DNA of 64,000 bases from Spirochaetales bacterium (GTDB lineage: Bacteria; Spirochaetota; Spirochaetia; UBA9216). A model generated the notes under the pieces. The model searched no databases. It was not told the DNA's origin and was given only the letters and a program-made list of their open reading frames with translations. Shown piece after piece: positions 15,083 to 23,991 of this stretch (positions within the stretch are counted from its first letter, which is position 1; every line of letters starts with the position of its first letter). The position numbers and the translations under genes were made by a program. The stretch is from NCBI GenBank assembly GCA_016839055.1, contig JAEKNX010000005.1, positions 186,001 to 250,000 of the forward strand, read 5' to 3'.

Positions 15083-17919
15083 AGTAAATTGATCAGTTCT
15101 ATACGATTCTGGGTGTTGGTCTTCTGATAAAGATGGTTCAGATGAGATGATACCGTTCGTGGTGAAATTGAGAGTTCGGCAGCAATCTCTTTATCCTGCA
15201 GTCCCTGCCGTACAAGCTCAACTATTCGCTGTTCAGCGGTTGTTATTCCCATGGTCTGCCAATCCGGACCGGAATGCTCATTTCCCGTATTTGTTATTAT
15301 CCGGTTCAAGCGCTCGGCCCCTCTGCTGTCTCGAACCGCCAGCTGATATGAGGCATTATGACTGTCAACAAGATTTTTCACCTTCTGTATTAACTCGGCG
15401 GCTGTGAAAGGTTTTTGGATATAATCTACGGCGCCTCTTTTCAAACCTTCAGCCTTGTCTTCAGCGTCGGCAAGCGCGGTGAGATATATAAACGGTACGT
15501 TTACATAATCACCGTTTCTCCGAAGCTCTTCGCGGAAAGTAAACCCGCTCATTTTCGGCATCATGACATCGCATATGATAAGCGAAACCTGCGGTGAAGT
15601 CTTAAGCCAACACAAGGCTTCAGCCCCTCCTGTGTACCAATTCAGATTGTAATCTTTACCAAGAAGATTCTGCAGCAGAGCCCCCATATCAGGATTATCT
15701 TCCACGAGCAATATCGTATCTTTTTCATCACTACTTTCGCTGACGTTTTCTGCAGTATAAAAAACAAGCTCTGATTCCACCCGTTCATGTCTGCTTTCGC
15801 GGAGTTCAGGGTTCAATTCGCTTTGCAAAAATTCCGAATGTCTTTCCGACTGCATCGGCATAATTATCGAAAAAGAGGCTCCTTCTCCGGGATGACCTTC
15901 AGCTTCAATTTTCCAGTCATGGATCTCTGCTATCTCGGCGACGAGTGCCAACCCTATTCCGCTCCCATCCCATGATCGTCCCTTATGCTCTTCAGCCTGA
16001 GTAAAACGCTGAAAGAGCCTGTTCTTTTCTTCAGGATAAAATCCGATTCCGCTGTCCCTGACGGTAAGCATTACTGTTTCATCACTTTCAGAACTCAGGA
16101 TCAGTTTTATACCACCTTTGTCGGTAAACTTCAGAGCATTATTTAAAAGGTTCAGAACCGCCGTTTCGAATAGAGTCTTATCAGCACAAACTGCAAGAAT
16201 CTCTTTCCCGGTATTGTTCTCAACCGTCAGTGAAATTCCTTTCTGCTCGGCGAGGGACTCGAGTTCTGCGGTTAACAGAATACAATAGCCGATAATGTCT
16301 ATGAGTTCAGGTTCGTATTTCATGGTTCCAAGATCAAGTCTTGCAAAATCAAGCAGCTGATTGATCTGGGTTTTAAGCCGCTTTACATTACGCTCCATCA
16401 GCTTAAATACCTTATGATCGACCGGGAGGTTTTCTCCGTATCGACCGCTCATTATACCCTCGAGAGGAACGGTCAGCAGCGTTAACGGCGTTCTAAGCTC
16501 ATGCGATACATTCGCGATGAAGTTGGTCTTGCTTCGATCAAGTTTCTTCAACTGTTCAAGAGCTTCATCAAGCTCTGCAGTTCTTTCCCTAACTTTTTTA
16601 TCAAGCAATTCTTTTTCCGCGAGAAGCTCGTTTGTTGTATCTTTCAAAGAATCCAGCTGCCTATCGATAACTTTTCTCGAGGAAACAAACCGGTTTCTTG
16701 TCGCTTTCAGTTTGTTCCGCCAGTTTAATGCCGCCGCCGCTGCTCCTCCGGTAATCAGTGCGAGAAGGACTGATATAATCAGAAAGCTTGTTCTCTGCGG
16801 TAAAAAAGCGCGGCTTGATACTGCTACCGCCATGACAATAAGCATAGATAATACCGCGGCTCCGTTTGTGAAATATGATGAATGAGGCGGATGCCAGCGG
16901 AGTCGGACTGTAAGGCTTAAATCGTTGGTTTTATCATAAATTAATTTTGTTTTTACCTTTTTACCGGTTGCCAGCTCGAGAAAGGCACGATGAACAGCGG
17001 GAACAGCTTCTTTTATTTTCTCAATTGAATGCTTTCGATAGAGATCAAACATTCCGGTTTGAACCGAGGGTTTTAAATTACATTTTATATATAGTGTATT
17101 CCGAACACTGGTGAATTCCATTCTGTAAATATTGTTCGTACGGCGCTGCCACTCCTGAAATCCTTCTACAGGCGAAATATCCGGCTGTAGAAAAATGGCT
17201 TTTGCAAGCTGATTATGAATAAGAAACCCATAAAAATGCGCAATACTGAATAATCTCGATTCATTTGTCAGTGCAATAAGAATACCGCCAATATGAGCCA
17301 TATATTCAAAACTGACTAGGATTCCTTCCTTTTCCAGAAATTTTCGCTTTATCTGATATTTTTCCAGGACACATCTATTGATAAACCTGATAGTTTCTAA
17401 TGCAAGTCTACGGCCGAGATCAACACTATCAAGACCACAAGAGTTGCAGATATATTTCTCTTCAACATATAAAAATAATGATGATAAATTTGTTATCGAT
17501 AGATATCCGTCGTTTAAACCACCGTCGTCTATTATCCAAGGAGGGAAATCGAGAAGTCCTTTTTCTATAATGCCATGATTCTCATTAAGCTGGGTGTTTT
17601 CATCTATAATATAACGAAACTGCTGGTCATTAAGACACATCTTCGTAAATTGAACCAGATAAAAATGAAATTCCAGGCTATAATGGATTTCAGGGTTTAG
17701 AAGTTCCTTGGAATCCAATTTCTCATAAGCATGTGGAAAATGCTGATTCAGAAGTTCTGTCATCTCATCAATAGAACCTCCCGCATTGGTAAATGCAGAA
17801 AGGATCTCTATAATTGCAGACGAGTAACACGGGAACCGGTCTGATGCATTCTTTACACTGCTCCACGGAGGGTGCAGCATCGTGCGTCCTCTGAGATCTA
17901 TGCCGGGCCAGTCAGACAA
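15073..17919 (-). CDS. Hybrid histidine kinase with receiver and LuxR-type DNA-binding domain (copy 1)
   Basis: A 948-residue one-piece signalling protein. Residues 1-345 form an unrecognised soluble sensor domain. Two membrane helices lie at about 353-396, a coiled coil at 405-460, and a HisKA with phospho-acceptor His473 (NVSHELRTPL) next. The HATPase has intact NLLNNALKF, DSGIGF and GSGIGLAL boxes. A receiver with Asp784 (IICDVMMPKMSGF, KPF) and a C-terminal LuxR/GerE helix-turn-helix (about 890-948, GLQDKEIAAELSISPRTVSSHL) end the chain. It could therefore sense, phosphorylate itself and bind DNA from the membrane. Its start overlaps the upstream hydrolase gene by 8 bases. It is closely related along its length to the 23992-26859 protein. 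Confidence 0.85.
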   Translation of the reverse strand: MSDWPGIDLRGRTMLHPPWSSVKNASDRFPCYSSAIIEILSAFTNAGGSIDEMTELLNQHFPHAYEKLDSKELLNPEIHYSLEFHFYLVQFTKMCLNDQQFRYIIDENTQLNENHGIIEKGLLDFPPWIIDDGGLNDGYLSITNLSSLFLYVEEKYICNSCGLDSVDLGRRLALETIRFINRCVLEKYQIKRKFLEKEGILVSFEYMAHIGGILIALTNESRLFSIAHFYGFLIHNQLAKAIFLQPDISPVEGFQEWQRRTNNIYRMEFTSVRNTLYIKCNLKPSVQTGMFDLYRKHSIEKIKEAVPAVHRAFLELATGKKVKTKLIYDKTNDLSLTVRLRWHPPHSSYFTNGAAVLSMLIVMAVAVSSRAFLPQRTSFLIISVLLALITGGAAAAALNWRNKLKATRNRFVSSRKVIDRQLDSLKDTTNELLAEKELLDKKVRERTAELDEALEQLKKLDRSKTNFIANVSHELRTPLTLLTVPLEGIMSGRYGENLPVDHKVFKLMERNVKRLKTQINQLLDFARLDLGTMKYEPELIDIIGYCILLTAELESLAEQKGISLTVENNTGKEILAVCADKTLFETAVLNLLNNALKFTDKGGIKLILSSESDETVMLTVRDSGIGFYPEEKNRLFQRFTQAEEHKGRSWDGSGIGLALVAEIAEIHDWKIEAEGHPGEGASFSIIMPMQSERHSEFLQSELNPELRESRHERVESELVFYTAENVSESSDEKDTILLVEDNPDMGALLQNLLGKDYNLNWYTGGAEALCWLKTSPQVSLIICDVMMPKMSGFTFREELRRNGDYVNVPFIYLTALADAEDKAEGLKRGAVDYIQKPFTAAELIQKVKNLVDSHNASYQLAVRDSRGAERLNRIITNTGNEHSGPDWQTMGITTAEQRIVELVRQGLQDKEIAAELSISPRTVSSHLNHLYQKTNTQNRIELINLLYQ

Positions 17920-18730
17920 TAGAGGTCTCCATGAATGAAAGAAGTTCAGGTGCTAAAGCAGTATTCCAGTCGGGCAAATGGGCACTATCGGAGATTATCT
18001 TTTTTCGACCCATAAGTAGTTTTTCTAATCGAGAATCCTTCAGATAGGCTATGTTGACCATTCTATCATTTTCGCCATAGACCGACATTACAGGAATCTT
18101 CGTTTTAACAAGAAATTCATGCTCGTTATGATATCCGCCCGCTGCAATGCTTTGCATCAGGTATTTACGTGTCGACGGGTCGGATGATTCAATCGCAGCG
18201 GCGAACACCGGGTATTCTTCTTCATTATCCGAAATGTTAGCGGCTATTATTTCAACTTGCCGTCTGGTGATGGTTTCTACAAAAAGCGACGCGCCTTCGG
18301 GCAGAGGAAGAAAAGCTTCTGAAAAATCCTCCAGATGTTCAAGCGGAGGGCTTCCTATCATGAAAATACCTTTGACAATCGAGCCGATGTTATTTCCTGC
18401 AGCCTCTATTGCAATGTGGCCGCCTAATGAAAAACCGAGCAGAACCACCTCGCTGATTCCGAGTTCACTCAATAATAATTCAATGAATTTTGCGTAACCG
18501 GTCATTGAATATGTTTCTTCGGGCTGATCCGGACGCGCAGAAACACCATGACCGGGGAAATCGAAGGTTACTAAAGGAAAGCGGCTTAATGAGGTATTTC
18601 CCCATAAAGGATCAAATATTTTCTGCGACAAGGAATTGCCATGGATGCATATTATCGCCGGGCCCGCACCTTCGCGCTGACACACAGATGTAGTTATACC
18701 ATTGATCTGTATCTTTTTTTCGAGCTTCAT
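17912..18730 (-). CDS. Alpha/beta-hydrolase (copy 1), coupled to the kinase
   Basis: A 272-residue alpha/beta-hydrolase without signal peptide. The catalytic triad is visible: Ser101 in LLGFSLGGHIA, Asp222 in VYGENDRMV, and His251 in DSAHLPDW. The oxyanion-hole HGNS motif is at 30-33 and FDFPGHGVS at 57-65. The substrate is unknown; esters, lactones or acyl compounds fit the fold. AGGAG lies 5 bases before the ATG. The 8-base overlap with the downstream kinase gene, repeated in the second module, implies that hydrolase and kinase work on the same signal, for example by the hydrolase making or clearing the kinase ligand. Confidence 0.8.
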   Translation of the reverse strand: MKLEKKIQINGITTSVCQREGAGPAIICIHGNSLSQKIFDPLWGNTSLSRFPLVTFDFPGHGVSARPDQPEETYSMTGYAKFIELLLSELGISEVVLLGFSLGGHIAIEAAGNNIGSIVKGIFMIGSPPLEHLEDFSEAFLPLPEGASLFVETITRRQVEIIAANISDNEEEYPVFAAAIESSDPSTRKYLMQSIAAGGYHNEHEFLVKTKIPVMSVYGENDRMVNIAYLKDSRLEKLLMGRKKIISDSAHLPDWNTALAPELLSFMETSIV

Positions 18731-18893
18731 TCATCTCCTGCCATATTTTTGCCTTAGAATAGTATACAGCCTTATATGTCAGGGATAAAGTAAAAAACTA
18801 ACGAGATTATTCGGGTTTATGAATCAAATACCTACGAGAAACTATTAAAGCTTTGAAGATCTATCAGCTAAAGGTAGATCTTCAGTTATTATT

Positions 18894-18959
18894 CTACGGA
18901 GCTGAGGAATAAACTGTCATATCATCAAAATCAGTAGTGACAGTTACGTCTCCGTTATA
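18894..18959 (-). pseudogene. C-terminal scrap of a lipoprotein paralogue
   Basis: About 20 codons ending in TAG read NGDVTVTTDFDDMTVYSSAP, the same ending pattern as the two related lipoproteins (DISIGDGDLTAITVE; NITFDDDDMTVIPGLP). It lies just past the stop of the 18973 gene in another frame, suggesting a collapsed tandem copy. A 9-bp hairpin GAAGATCTA/TAGATCTTC (18855-18883) follows and may end the transcript, although it lacks a T run. Confidence 0.4.
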
Positions 18960-18972
18960 TAAACATTTCCGA

Positions 18973-20580
18973 TCACTCTACGGTAATCGCCGTAAGATCT
19001 CCGTCTCCAATGGATATATCCAGAGGATCATCGCCGAGTGTTTGGGGAGTCCCAAGAGGAGACGATGCCCAGAGATCCCCCGTAGAGACTGTTTCACTCT
19101 GATCAATATCCAGAAGCATTATGTAATAAAAGGAGGTCGCGGCAGGTTCTCCAAGCAAAACCCTGGTATTATCCCGCCATTCACTATTATCATAAAAACG
19201 GTATTCTGAGGAGCTGAAATCATCACCAATGGAAACTGTCCCGGTTTCCGAGAGAATGAAGCACATATAGGCACCGCCGCTATCCTCTCCAACCATAAGC
19301 TGTGATCCAGTATAGGAGAAATTTATATAATAACTATTCATAATATCGTTTCGATCGTTTGAAGGAAAAGTATGATTTGCTCTACCTATTGTATACGGAT
19401 ACAGAGTTTCCTCAAGCACAACTCCTTCTTCAATAGTTAGAAGCCAGACATTATCGGAAGGATCACCCGTTGAAAGACTCCCATTTCCGTCGGCATCAAA
19501 ATATCCATAGTATAAATACTGTTGAGTAACAGGGAGCGGCTCAATCATATGAATTGAGGATGTCCCGGAATTAGTTATGGAATAAGAGGCTTCAGGACTG
19601 CCGGCTACCATGTTCGGGAATGTATTTGTGATTGTCGGATCCGCCTCATCTATTGCGTAGAGCTCAACGATCCATGGATGGGCTGCATCAATTGGCAGAA
19701 GATCTGCAATTACGGATGGAAAGGATATTTTCACAGCGCCTGTTTTTGCAGGATCGGTGCTTAGACAGGGGATATCAGCGGGGGTATACGGAAAGTCATT
19801 CTCCTGGGTTCCCAGGATTGTAATATTCATAACAGCTACAGCATCTCCGGAATCAATAGTAAAGTCATCGTCTTCGTTGTAATCCAGAAGAAGTTGCAGG
19901 TCATATTCTCCGGGTGGAAAGGTAACCATGACCGAGTCGCCAATAGTTTCTTCAGCATTTCCCGCAGCGTCTAAGGTTAGGGTTGCAGCATTCAAGACAT
20001 CAGGTGACCCTGAATCTCTAAGTACAGCTATTACGGTTTTTCCAAGATAGTAATCGGGGTAGCCCGAAAGTTGAACTGTAACAGAACCGCCGGTTTGGTT
20101 ACTCTCAATTTCATCAAAATCTGCAGCAACAAGAGTCACGGAAAGATCTTCGTTTCCAACAGTTATATCCCGGGGAATCAGATAAAGTTCGCCGACATTC
20201 CCTTCGAAATCCTCATTCTCATCTACCAAACCCATCAGAGTATAGGTCCCGGCGGCAACACCGAAGGCGACCCCTGGCTCGTCACAAAGCACAGCCGATG
20301 CATCGCCGCTTTCGTCAATGATTTCCATGCAGTAGGCTAACTGGTCATCCACATTTCCAATTATGGTACCCTCTGGAAATAAAGAGACCAATAAAACTTC
20401 TCCTGTTTTTTGCGATAAGCCGGAGAGATTGATATTGATATTGAATCCCTCTTCCGTCTCATCCGCTACCTCCTCAGGATCTGGGGCAGGAGTATCCGGC
20501 AAATCCATAGCAGTGTCACAAGAAAAGAAGATCAAGGTGATACAGAAAAATACAAACAATAGTCTTTTTTTAGAATTCAT
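18973..20580 (-). CDS. Repeat-containing surface lipoprotein
   Basis: A 535-residue lipoprotein from the ATG at 20580 (GGAGG 7 bases upstream; the eight extra upstream codons lack a start signal). The lipobox is LIFFSC at about residues 14-19, followed by a Pro/Asp/Glu-rich linker. The rest contains at least four related beta-sandwich-like units, each with a GEVLLVSLFPEGT-like strand and a DENEDFEG / DYNEDDDFTIDSGD / DADGNGSLSTGD acidic loop, resembling calcium-binding loops of carbohydrate-binding or prealbumin-like modules. No known family was recognised. It is last of three lipoprotein genes downstream of kinase copy 2. Confidence 0.65.
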   Translation of the reverse strand: MNSKKRLLFVFFCITLIFFSCDTAMDLPDTPAPDPEEVADETEEGFNININLSGLSQKTGEVLLVSLFPEGTIIGNVDDQLAYCMEIIDESGDASAVLCDEPGVAFGVAAGTYTLMGLVDENEDFEGNVGELYLIPRDITVGNEDLSVTLVAADFDEIESNQTGGSVTVQLSGYPDYYLGKTVIAVLRDSGSPDVLNAATLTLDAAGNAEETIGDSVMVTFPPGEYDLQLLLDYNEDDDFTIDSGDAVAVMNITILGTQENDFPYTPADIPCLSTDPAKTGAVKISFPSVIADLLPIDAAHPWIVELYAIDEADPTITNTFPNMVAGSPEASYSITNSGTSSIHMIEPLPVTQQYLYYGYFDADGNGSLSTGDPSDNVWLLTIEEGVVLEETLYPYTIGRANHTFPSNDRNDIMNSYYINFSYTGSQLMVGEDSGGAYMCFILSETGTVSIGDDFSSSEYRFYDNSEWRDNTRVLLGEPAATSFYYIMLLDIDQSETVSTGDLWASSPLGTPQTLGDDPLDISIGDGDLTAITVE

Positions 20581-20610
20581 TTTTTCCCTCCAAATATTTA
20601 ACAATTATTA

Positions 20611-20639
20611 TTGTTTCTGTAATATCCCGGATCATTCCA
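20611..20639 (-). repeat. 29-base intercistronic repeat, copy 1
   Basis: Shares 27 of 29 bases with 22355-22383 (core TTGTTTCTGT and ATATCCCGG on the plus strand). Each copy lies between the stop of one lipoprotein gene and about 31-32 bases before the ATG of the next. Possibly a promoter/operator or recombination scar. Confidence 0.6.
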
Positions 20640-22323
20640 AAGATGCTAAAAGAGTCAATTTATCCTGTAACTCCGGTCCTTCTGGGGTTATAGTCCAGGT
20701 TGAGGTGAAATCCCAGGTTGAATAAACTGTCGAAGCGGAGTTTATGAATTCTGCTGAAGAGAGGTCAGTTCCGGCATCACCATTTGGCACGGCGGAAACA
20801 GAAAAACTCATTGTCATGTTATCATTCACATAGATTTGTGATAAATTTCCAAGAGAGCTACCTACAAAAAGGTTTGCATTGATGTTCTCAGCTGTACCCG
20901 AACCTATTGAATCTCCAAAGGCAATACAGTTTTCTATACTCCCGTCACTTCCCAGCTGTCCTGCAAATCCACCAATCGTCACTCCATTAATTCCGATAAC
21001 ACTCCCTGTCGTATAACAGTTCTTTACACTCCGTGAGGTCCCTGCGATAAATCCTCCAATTTGTGAAGAACTCACAGAATCTATAGATCCAGTGGTATAA
21101 CAATCTTCTACACTCATATAGGCCAAACCAATAAAACTACCGATTATCCCGGAGATGTCGCTATTTACAGTACCGGTAGAAGAACAGTTCGAAATTCTTG
21201 AGTTATCATCATCATAGTAAGCTGAATCGTAGTTGATATAGCCTATAAAGCCGCCGTAGGACGTCCCTCCAGATTCCAGGATCATTACGTTTCCAGTATT
21301 ATGACAGTTAATCACTGATGCATTTCGAAGCCGACCGATGAATCCTCCCCCCTGGCCATTAAGGGTAACATCACCGGTAGATAAACTATCCGATACTAAG
21401 GAAGTGTCATCTTCTCCATATAAAAATCCTACTGCACCTCCTGTATCCAATCCACCGCTTACATCCGCCAAATTGTGGGATTCAGTCATGGAGCCTAAAT
21501 GAAGAAGACGCCCGGCAAGGCCTCCTGTATAGTCATCACCACTAACACTGCTTCCATCCTGAACAGTACAAGAGCTGAAATTTATTAGACCTGCGTCGAT
21601 ATCTCCAACAATTCCCCCTGTATAAGACCCGCCATCAATGGTTCCCTGAAATACACAGCCCGAGAGTAAAATATCCAAATCATAAGAGCTATAAATCTTA
21701 CCGACAAGTCCACCAGTATTTGAATCTCCTGTTATAACTGCTCCGGTAACCGAACATAATTCTAGAATGATACTGCCGGTTTCATCCCCTTCATAATAAT
21801 CATCGAGCCTGCCTATGACAGCTCCTACAAGCCCATCACCAGTGACTATTGGATTTTCAAGAACAAGATTATGAATTCGGGATGTCACTCCAGCAGCACC
21901 AAACAGTCCAACAAAAGATTCATCGGGACGGTTTATATAGAGATTAGAAATAGTATAATTTTGTCCATCAAAAGACCCGCTGAATTTTGCATCCTGATTC
22001 TCAAAGGTTGCATAAGAGCCAATGGGTTGAAATCCCTCGCCTGAAGTAAGCGAGATGTCAACAACTCCGCTTTCATAACTCCCGGGATCATTAAAATCCA
22101 GATCACAGGTGAGCACATAATCTCCCGAGAGGCCGTCAGCAACTCTGATCAAATCCTCAATACTATCAATATTACCATCCCATTCAGAAGATTGATCACC
22201 GGAGTCAGAGTCATCAGCGGCATCATCATTTTCGCTGAATTCTGGTGTATCTACTGTTCCCTCTATATCACATGCAATAAATATAATAGAGATACATAGC
22301 ATTAAATAAATAAACTTTTTCAT
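20632..22323 (-). CDS. GLUG-repeat surface lipoprotein
   Basis: A 563-residue lipoprotein starting at the ATG 22323, with GGAGG 9 bases upstream; an in-frame TTG two codons earlier is not needed. The lipobox is SIIFIAC at residues 14-20. After an acidic linker come about eight GLUG-type repeats (GGLVGKIYSS, GGIVGDI, GGLAGRLL, GGAVGFLY, GGFIGRLR, GGFIGYIN, GGFIAGTS, GGFAGQLG), a parallel beta-helix module of bacterial surface and adhesin proteins. It is probably displayed on the outer membrane. It is the middle gene of the three-lipoprotein set. Confidence 0.8.
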   Translation of the reverse strand: MKKFIYLMLCISIIFIACDIEGTVDTPEFSENDDAADDSDSGDQSSEWDGNIDSIEDLIRVADGLSGDYVLTCDLDFNDPGSYESGVVDISLTSGEGFQPIGSYATFENQDAKFSGSFDGQNYTISNLYINRPDESFVGLFGAAGVTSRIHNLVLENPIVTGDGLVGAVIGRLDDYYEGDETGSIILELCSVTGAVITGDSNTGGLVGKIYSSYDLDILLSGCVFQGTIDGGSYTGGIVGDIDAGLINFSSCTVQDGSSVSGDDYTGGLAGRLLHLGSMTESHNLADVSGGLDTGGAVGFLYGEDDTSLVSDSLSTGDVTLNGQGGGFIGRLRNASVINCHNTGNVMILESGGTSYGGFIGYINYDSAYYDDDNSRISNCSSTGTVNSDISGIIGSFIGLAYMSVEDCYTTGSIDSVSSSQIGGFIAGTSRSVKNCYTTGSVIGINGVTIGGFAGQLGSDGSIENCIAFGDSIGSGTAENINANLFVGSSLGNLSQIYVNDNMTMSFSVSAVPNGDAGTDLSSAEFINSASTVYSTWDFTSTWTITPEGPELQDKLTLLASLE

Positions 22324-22354
22324 ACACAATATCCTCCAATTTTCACAAACACTA

Positions 22355-22383
22355 TTGTTTCTGTCATATCCCGGAACATTCCA
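22355..22383 (-). repeat. 29-base intercistronic repeat, copy 2
   Basis: Second copy of the element described at 20611-20639, located between the first and second lipoprotein genes of the set. Confidence 0.6.
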
Positions 22384-22388
22384 TATAG

Positions 22389-23369
22389 TTATTCTCCTCC
22401 GAAGATGAAGGCTGAACCTGAAGCGCTGCCGTTATCATCATCAAAAGGCACACCAATAATTGCATAATCACCAGAGATAGAAACAGAGTTACCAAAAGAA
22501 TCAGTTGCAGCCCCGTCGGCGGCTAATAACTTATCTACCTGCGGCCATAGGGTGAAATTCGCCCGTATTTCAACATCCCCGCTTGAAAGCATGACAGTAG
22601 TTTCGGAGCTGTTTACGTCTCCAACACTTACACTGCCGCCGTTTTCTACGGACCAATTAGCAAATTGACAGCCGGTTGCAGGAATGGCAGTGATGCTAAT
22701 TGGAATATTCTCAACTACCTCTACAACTCTCGCTGGCATTGTGGTTCCATTGCCGTCACTGCTGACGGTCAGGAAGAGTGCTAACCCAAAATTAACCTGA
22801 ACCGTTCCGCCTGTTTCAGTCAGGGTAACAGTTGTTGATTCTGCATAAATATCATCGACAGTAATACCTGTTCCATCCTCAACAGACCAATGCGAAAAAG
22901 CATAGCCGGCATCTGATATGGCCGTGCTATCAGTGCTATGGTCTTTAGCTGCTTCCTGGGCGCCTGAGGGTGTGACTGTGCCGTTTGCAGAAGCCTGGAT
23001 GATGAGATCAAGATAGCTGATTGTGTAGGATGCTGCCGTAACTCCGGAGATCTCCATATTCTCACATTTAGCGGCTGCTTTTATTAATAGATTATTGCCG
23101 TCTCCGGCAACAGGAATGACAGCAGAATAGATTAGAGAACCAATATCAGGTTCAGTACCGTCAAGAGTATAATAAATTACCGCCCCGTCAGTCGGGCAGG
23201 AAATGGTTACTTCGATATCTTTGTTATAGGTTCCATCGCTTGCCCCGAATACCGGGCTTTGGGTAACATCAGCATCAGGGCTCAACGGAGACTCCGCGCA
23301 GGCAAAAAGAAGCAACAGGCAACATGAAAGCAGCAGTATTGAAATAAAATTAAATTTGCGCTTTTTCAT
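22389..23369 (-). CDS. Multi-domain lipoprotein with chitobiase-type, InlB-type and one FG-GAP unit
   Basis: A 326-residue lipoprotein. The lipobox LLLLFAC is at about 18-24. Residues 40-115 match the chitobiase/beta-hexosaminidase C-terminal type repeat (VTISCPTDGAVIYYTLDGTEPD). Two divergent InlB-type B-repeats follow (GTVTPSG, GYAFSHWSVEDG; GCQFANWSVENGG). A single FG-GAP unit, AADGAATDSFGNSVSISGDY, then ends the protein abruptly. Such proteins normally carry several FG-GAP units, so the gene may be shortened at its 3' end. AGGAG lies 7 bases before the ATG. It is first of the lipoprotein genes after kinase copy 2. Confidence 0.75.
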   Translation of the reverse strand: MKKRKFNFISILLLSCCLLLLFACAESPLSPDADVTQSPVFGASDGTYNKDIEVTISCPTDGAVIYYTLDGTEPDIGSLIYSAVIPVAGDGNNLLIKAAAKCENMEISGVTAASYTISYLDLIIQASANGTVTPSGAQEAAKDHSTDSTAISDAGYAFSHWSVEDGTGITVDDIYAESTTVTLTETGGTVQVNFGLALFLTVSSDGNGTTMPARVVEVVENIPISITAIPATGCQFANWSVENGGSVSVGDVNSSETTVMLSSGDVEIRANFTLWPQVDKLLAADGAATDSFGNSVSISGDYAIIGVPFDDDNGSASGSAFIFGGE

Positions 23370-23414
23370 TCTAATACTCCTGAATTTAATTTTAAATCGG
23401 GAGCAGGATTAAAA

Positions 23415-23429
23415 CATCGGTAGAATTAC
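23415..23429 (-). promoter_or_regulatory. Candidate operator upstream of second-module lipoprotein genes
   Basis: The 15-base word CATCGGTAGAATTAC is identical to 15040-15054 in the first module and lies 46 bases before the lipoprotein ATG. ATCC also recurs 7-9 bases downstream on the minus strand in both places. Confidence 0.45.
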
Positions 23430-23991
23430 TGAATTTTATACATAAAATTACCTAAAAATAGAGAACAAAGCACACACGAGGAGGTTCTAACGTAGGCGGT
23501 ATATTCTGAAACTGTTATGGGAGGGGGGATAAATCAGGTTTCCTGATAACAAATATAAATTATATTTGACATAGTCTGACGGAGTCTGTATTTGTAGGAT
23601 TAAGAAAAAAAATCAATAATATCACTAACGAAAATGAGTCCGCTTTCAATAGCAAGTCCGAGGATTGCGAATAACATTTCAGCGCTCATTGCGGCACGCC
23701 ACGAGATGCTTTTTGTAAAATAAGATTTTGTTGCTTCACTAAAAATTGCCCTATACACTTAAGGGCAGGGGCAGATTTTTTAATTATCACTTTTTTCGAT
23801 AGTTATTTGAAAAATATGAAAAAACAGCATTAGCGGACTGCCGGCCTAGCGGCTTCTTGACTTATACCAAAAGGCCGTTTTTCTCCGCTTCAAATTATTA
23901 AATAAAGTTTGCCATATAAAGTCGCCTGGGTCATCCAGAGAATTACTTAAAATCTTAGGTAATATTACCTTTTTTTCAATAAATGAGAAAC
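23430..23991. other. Long gap between kinase copy 2 and lipoprotein genes
   Basis: About 560 bases without a convincing gene. It holds a 14-bp perfect palindrome AGGTAATATTACCT at 23957-23970, 22 bases past the kinase stop. It also holds a small inverted repeat GCCCT/AGGGC near 23747-23766, and a 29-codon minus-strand frame (23600-23689, MSAEMLFAILGLAI at its start) encoding one hydrophobic helix without a ribosome-binding site. The last may be a gene scrap. Confidence 0.3.

Noticed and set aside
16517-16885. 122-codon plus-strand frame inside kinase copy 1
   Set aside because: Antisense to the kinase coiled-coil and membrane region, so its hydrophobic look is a coding-bias artefact.
23600-23689. 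29-residue membrane micro-protein
   Set aside because: It has a tidy hydrophobic frame but no ribosome-binding site, neighbour or conservation evidence; recorded only as part of the gap.
23957-23976. Rho-independent terminator after kinase copy 2
   Set aside because: AGGTAATATTACCT is followed by T only on the plus strand, while the genes are on the minus strand, and the stem is short and AT-rich; more likely a binding site.
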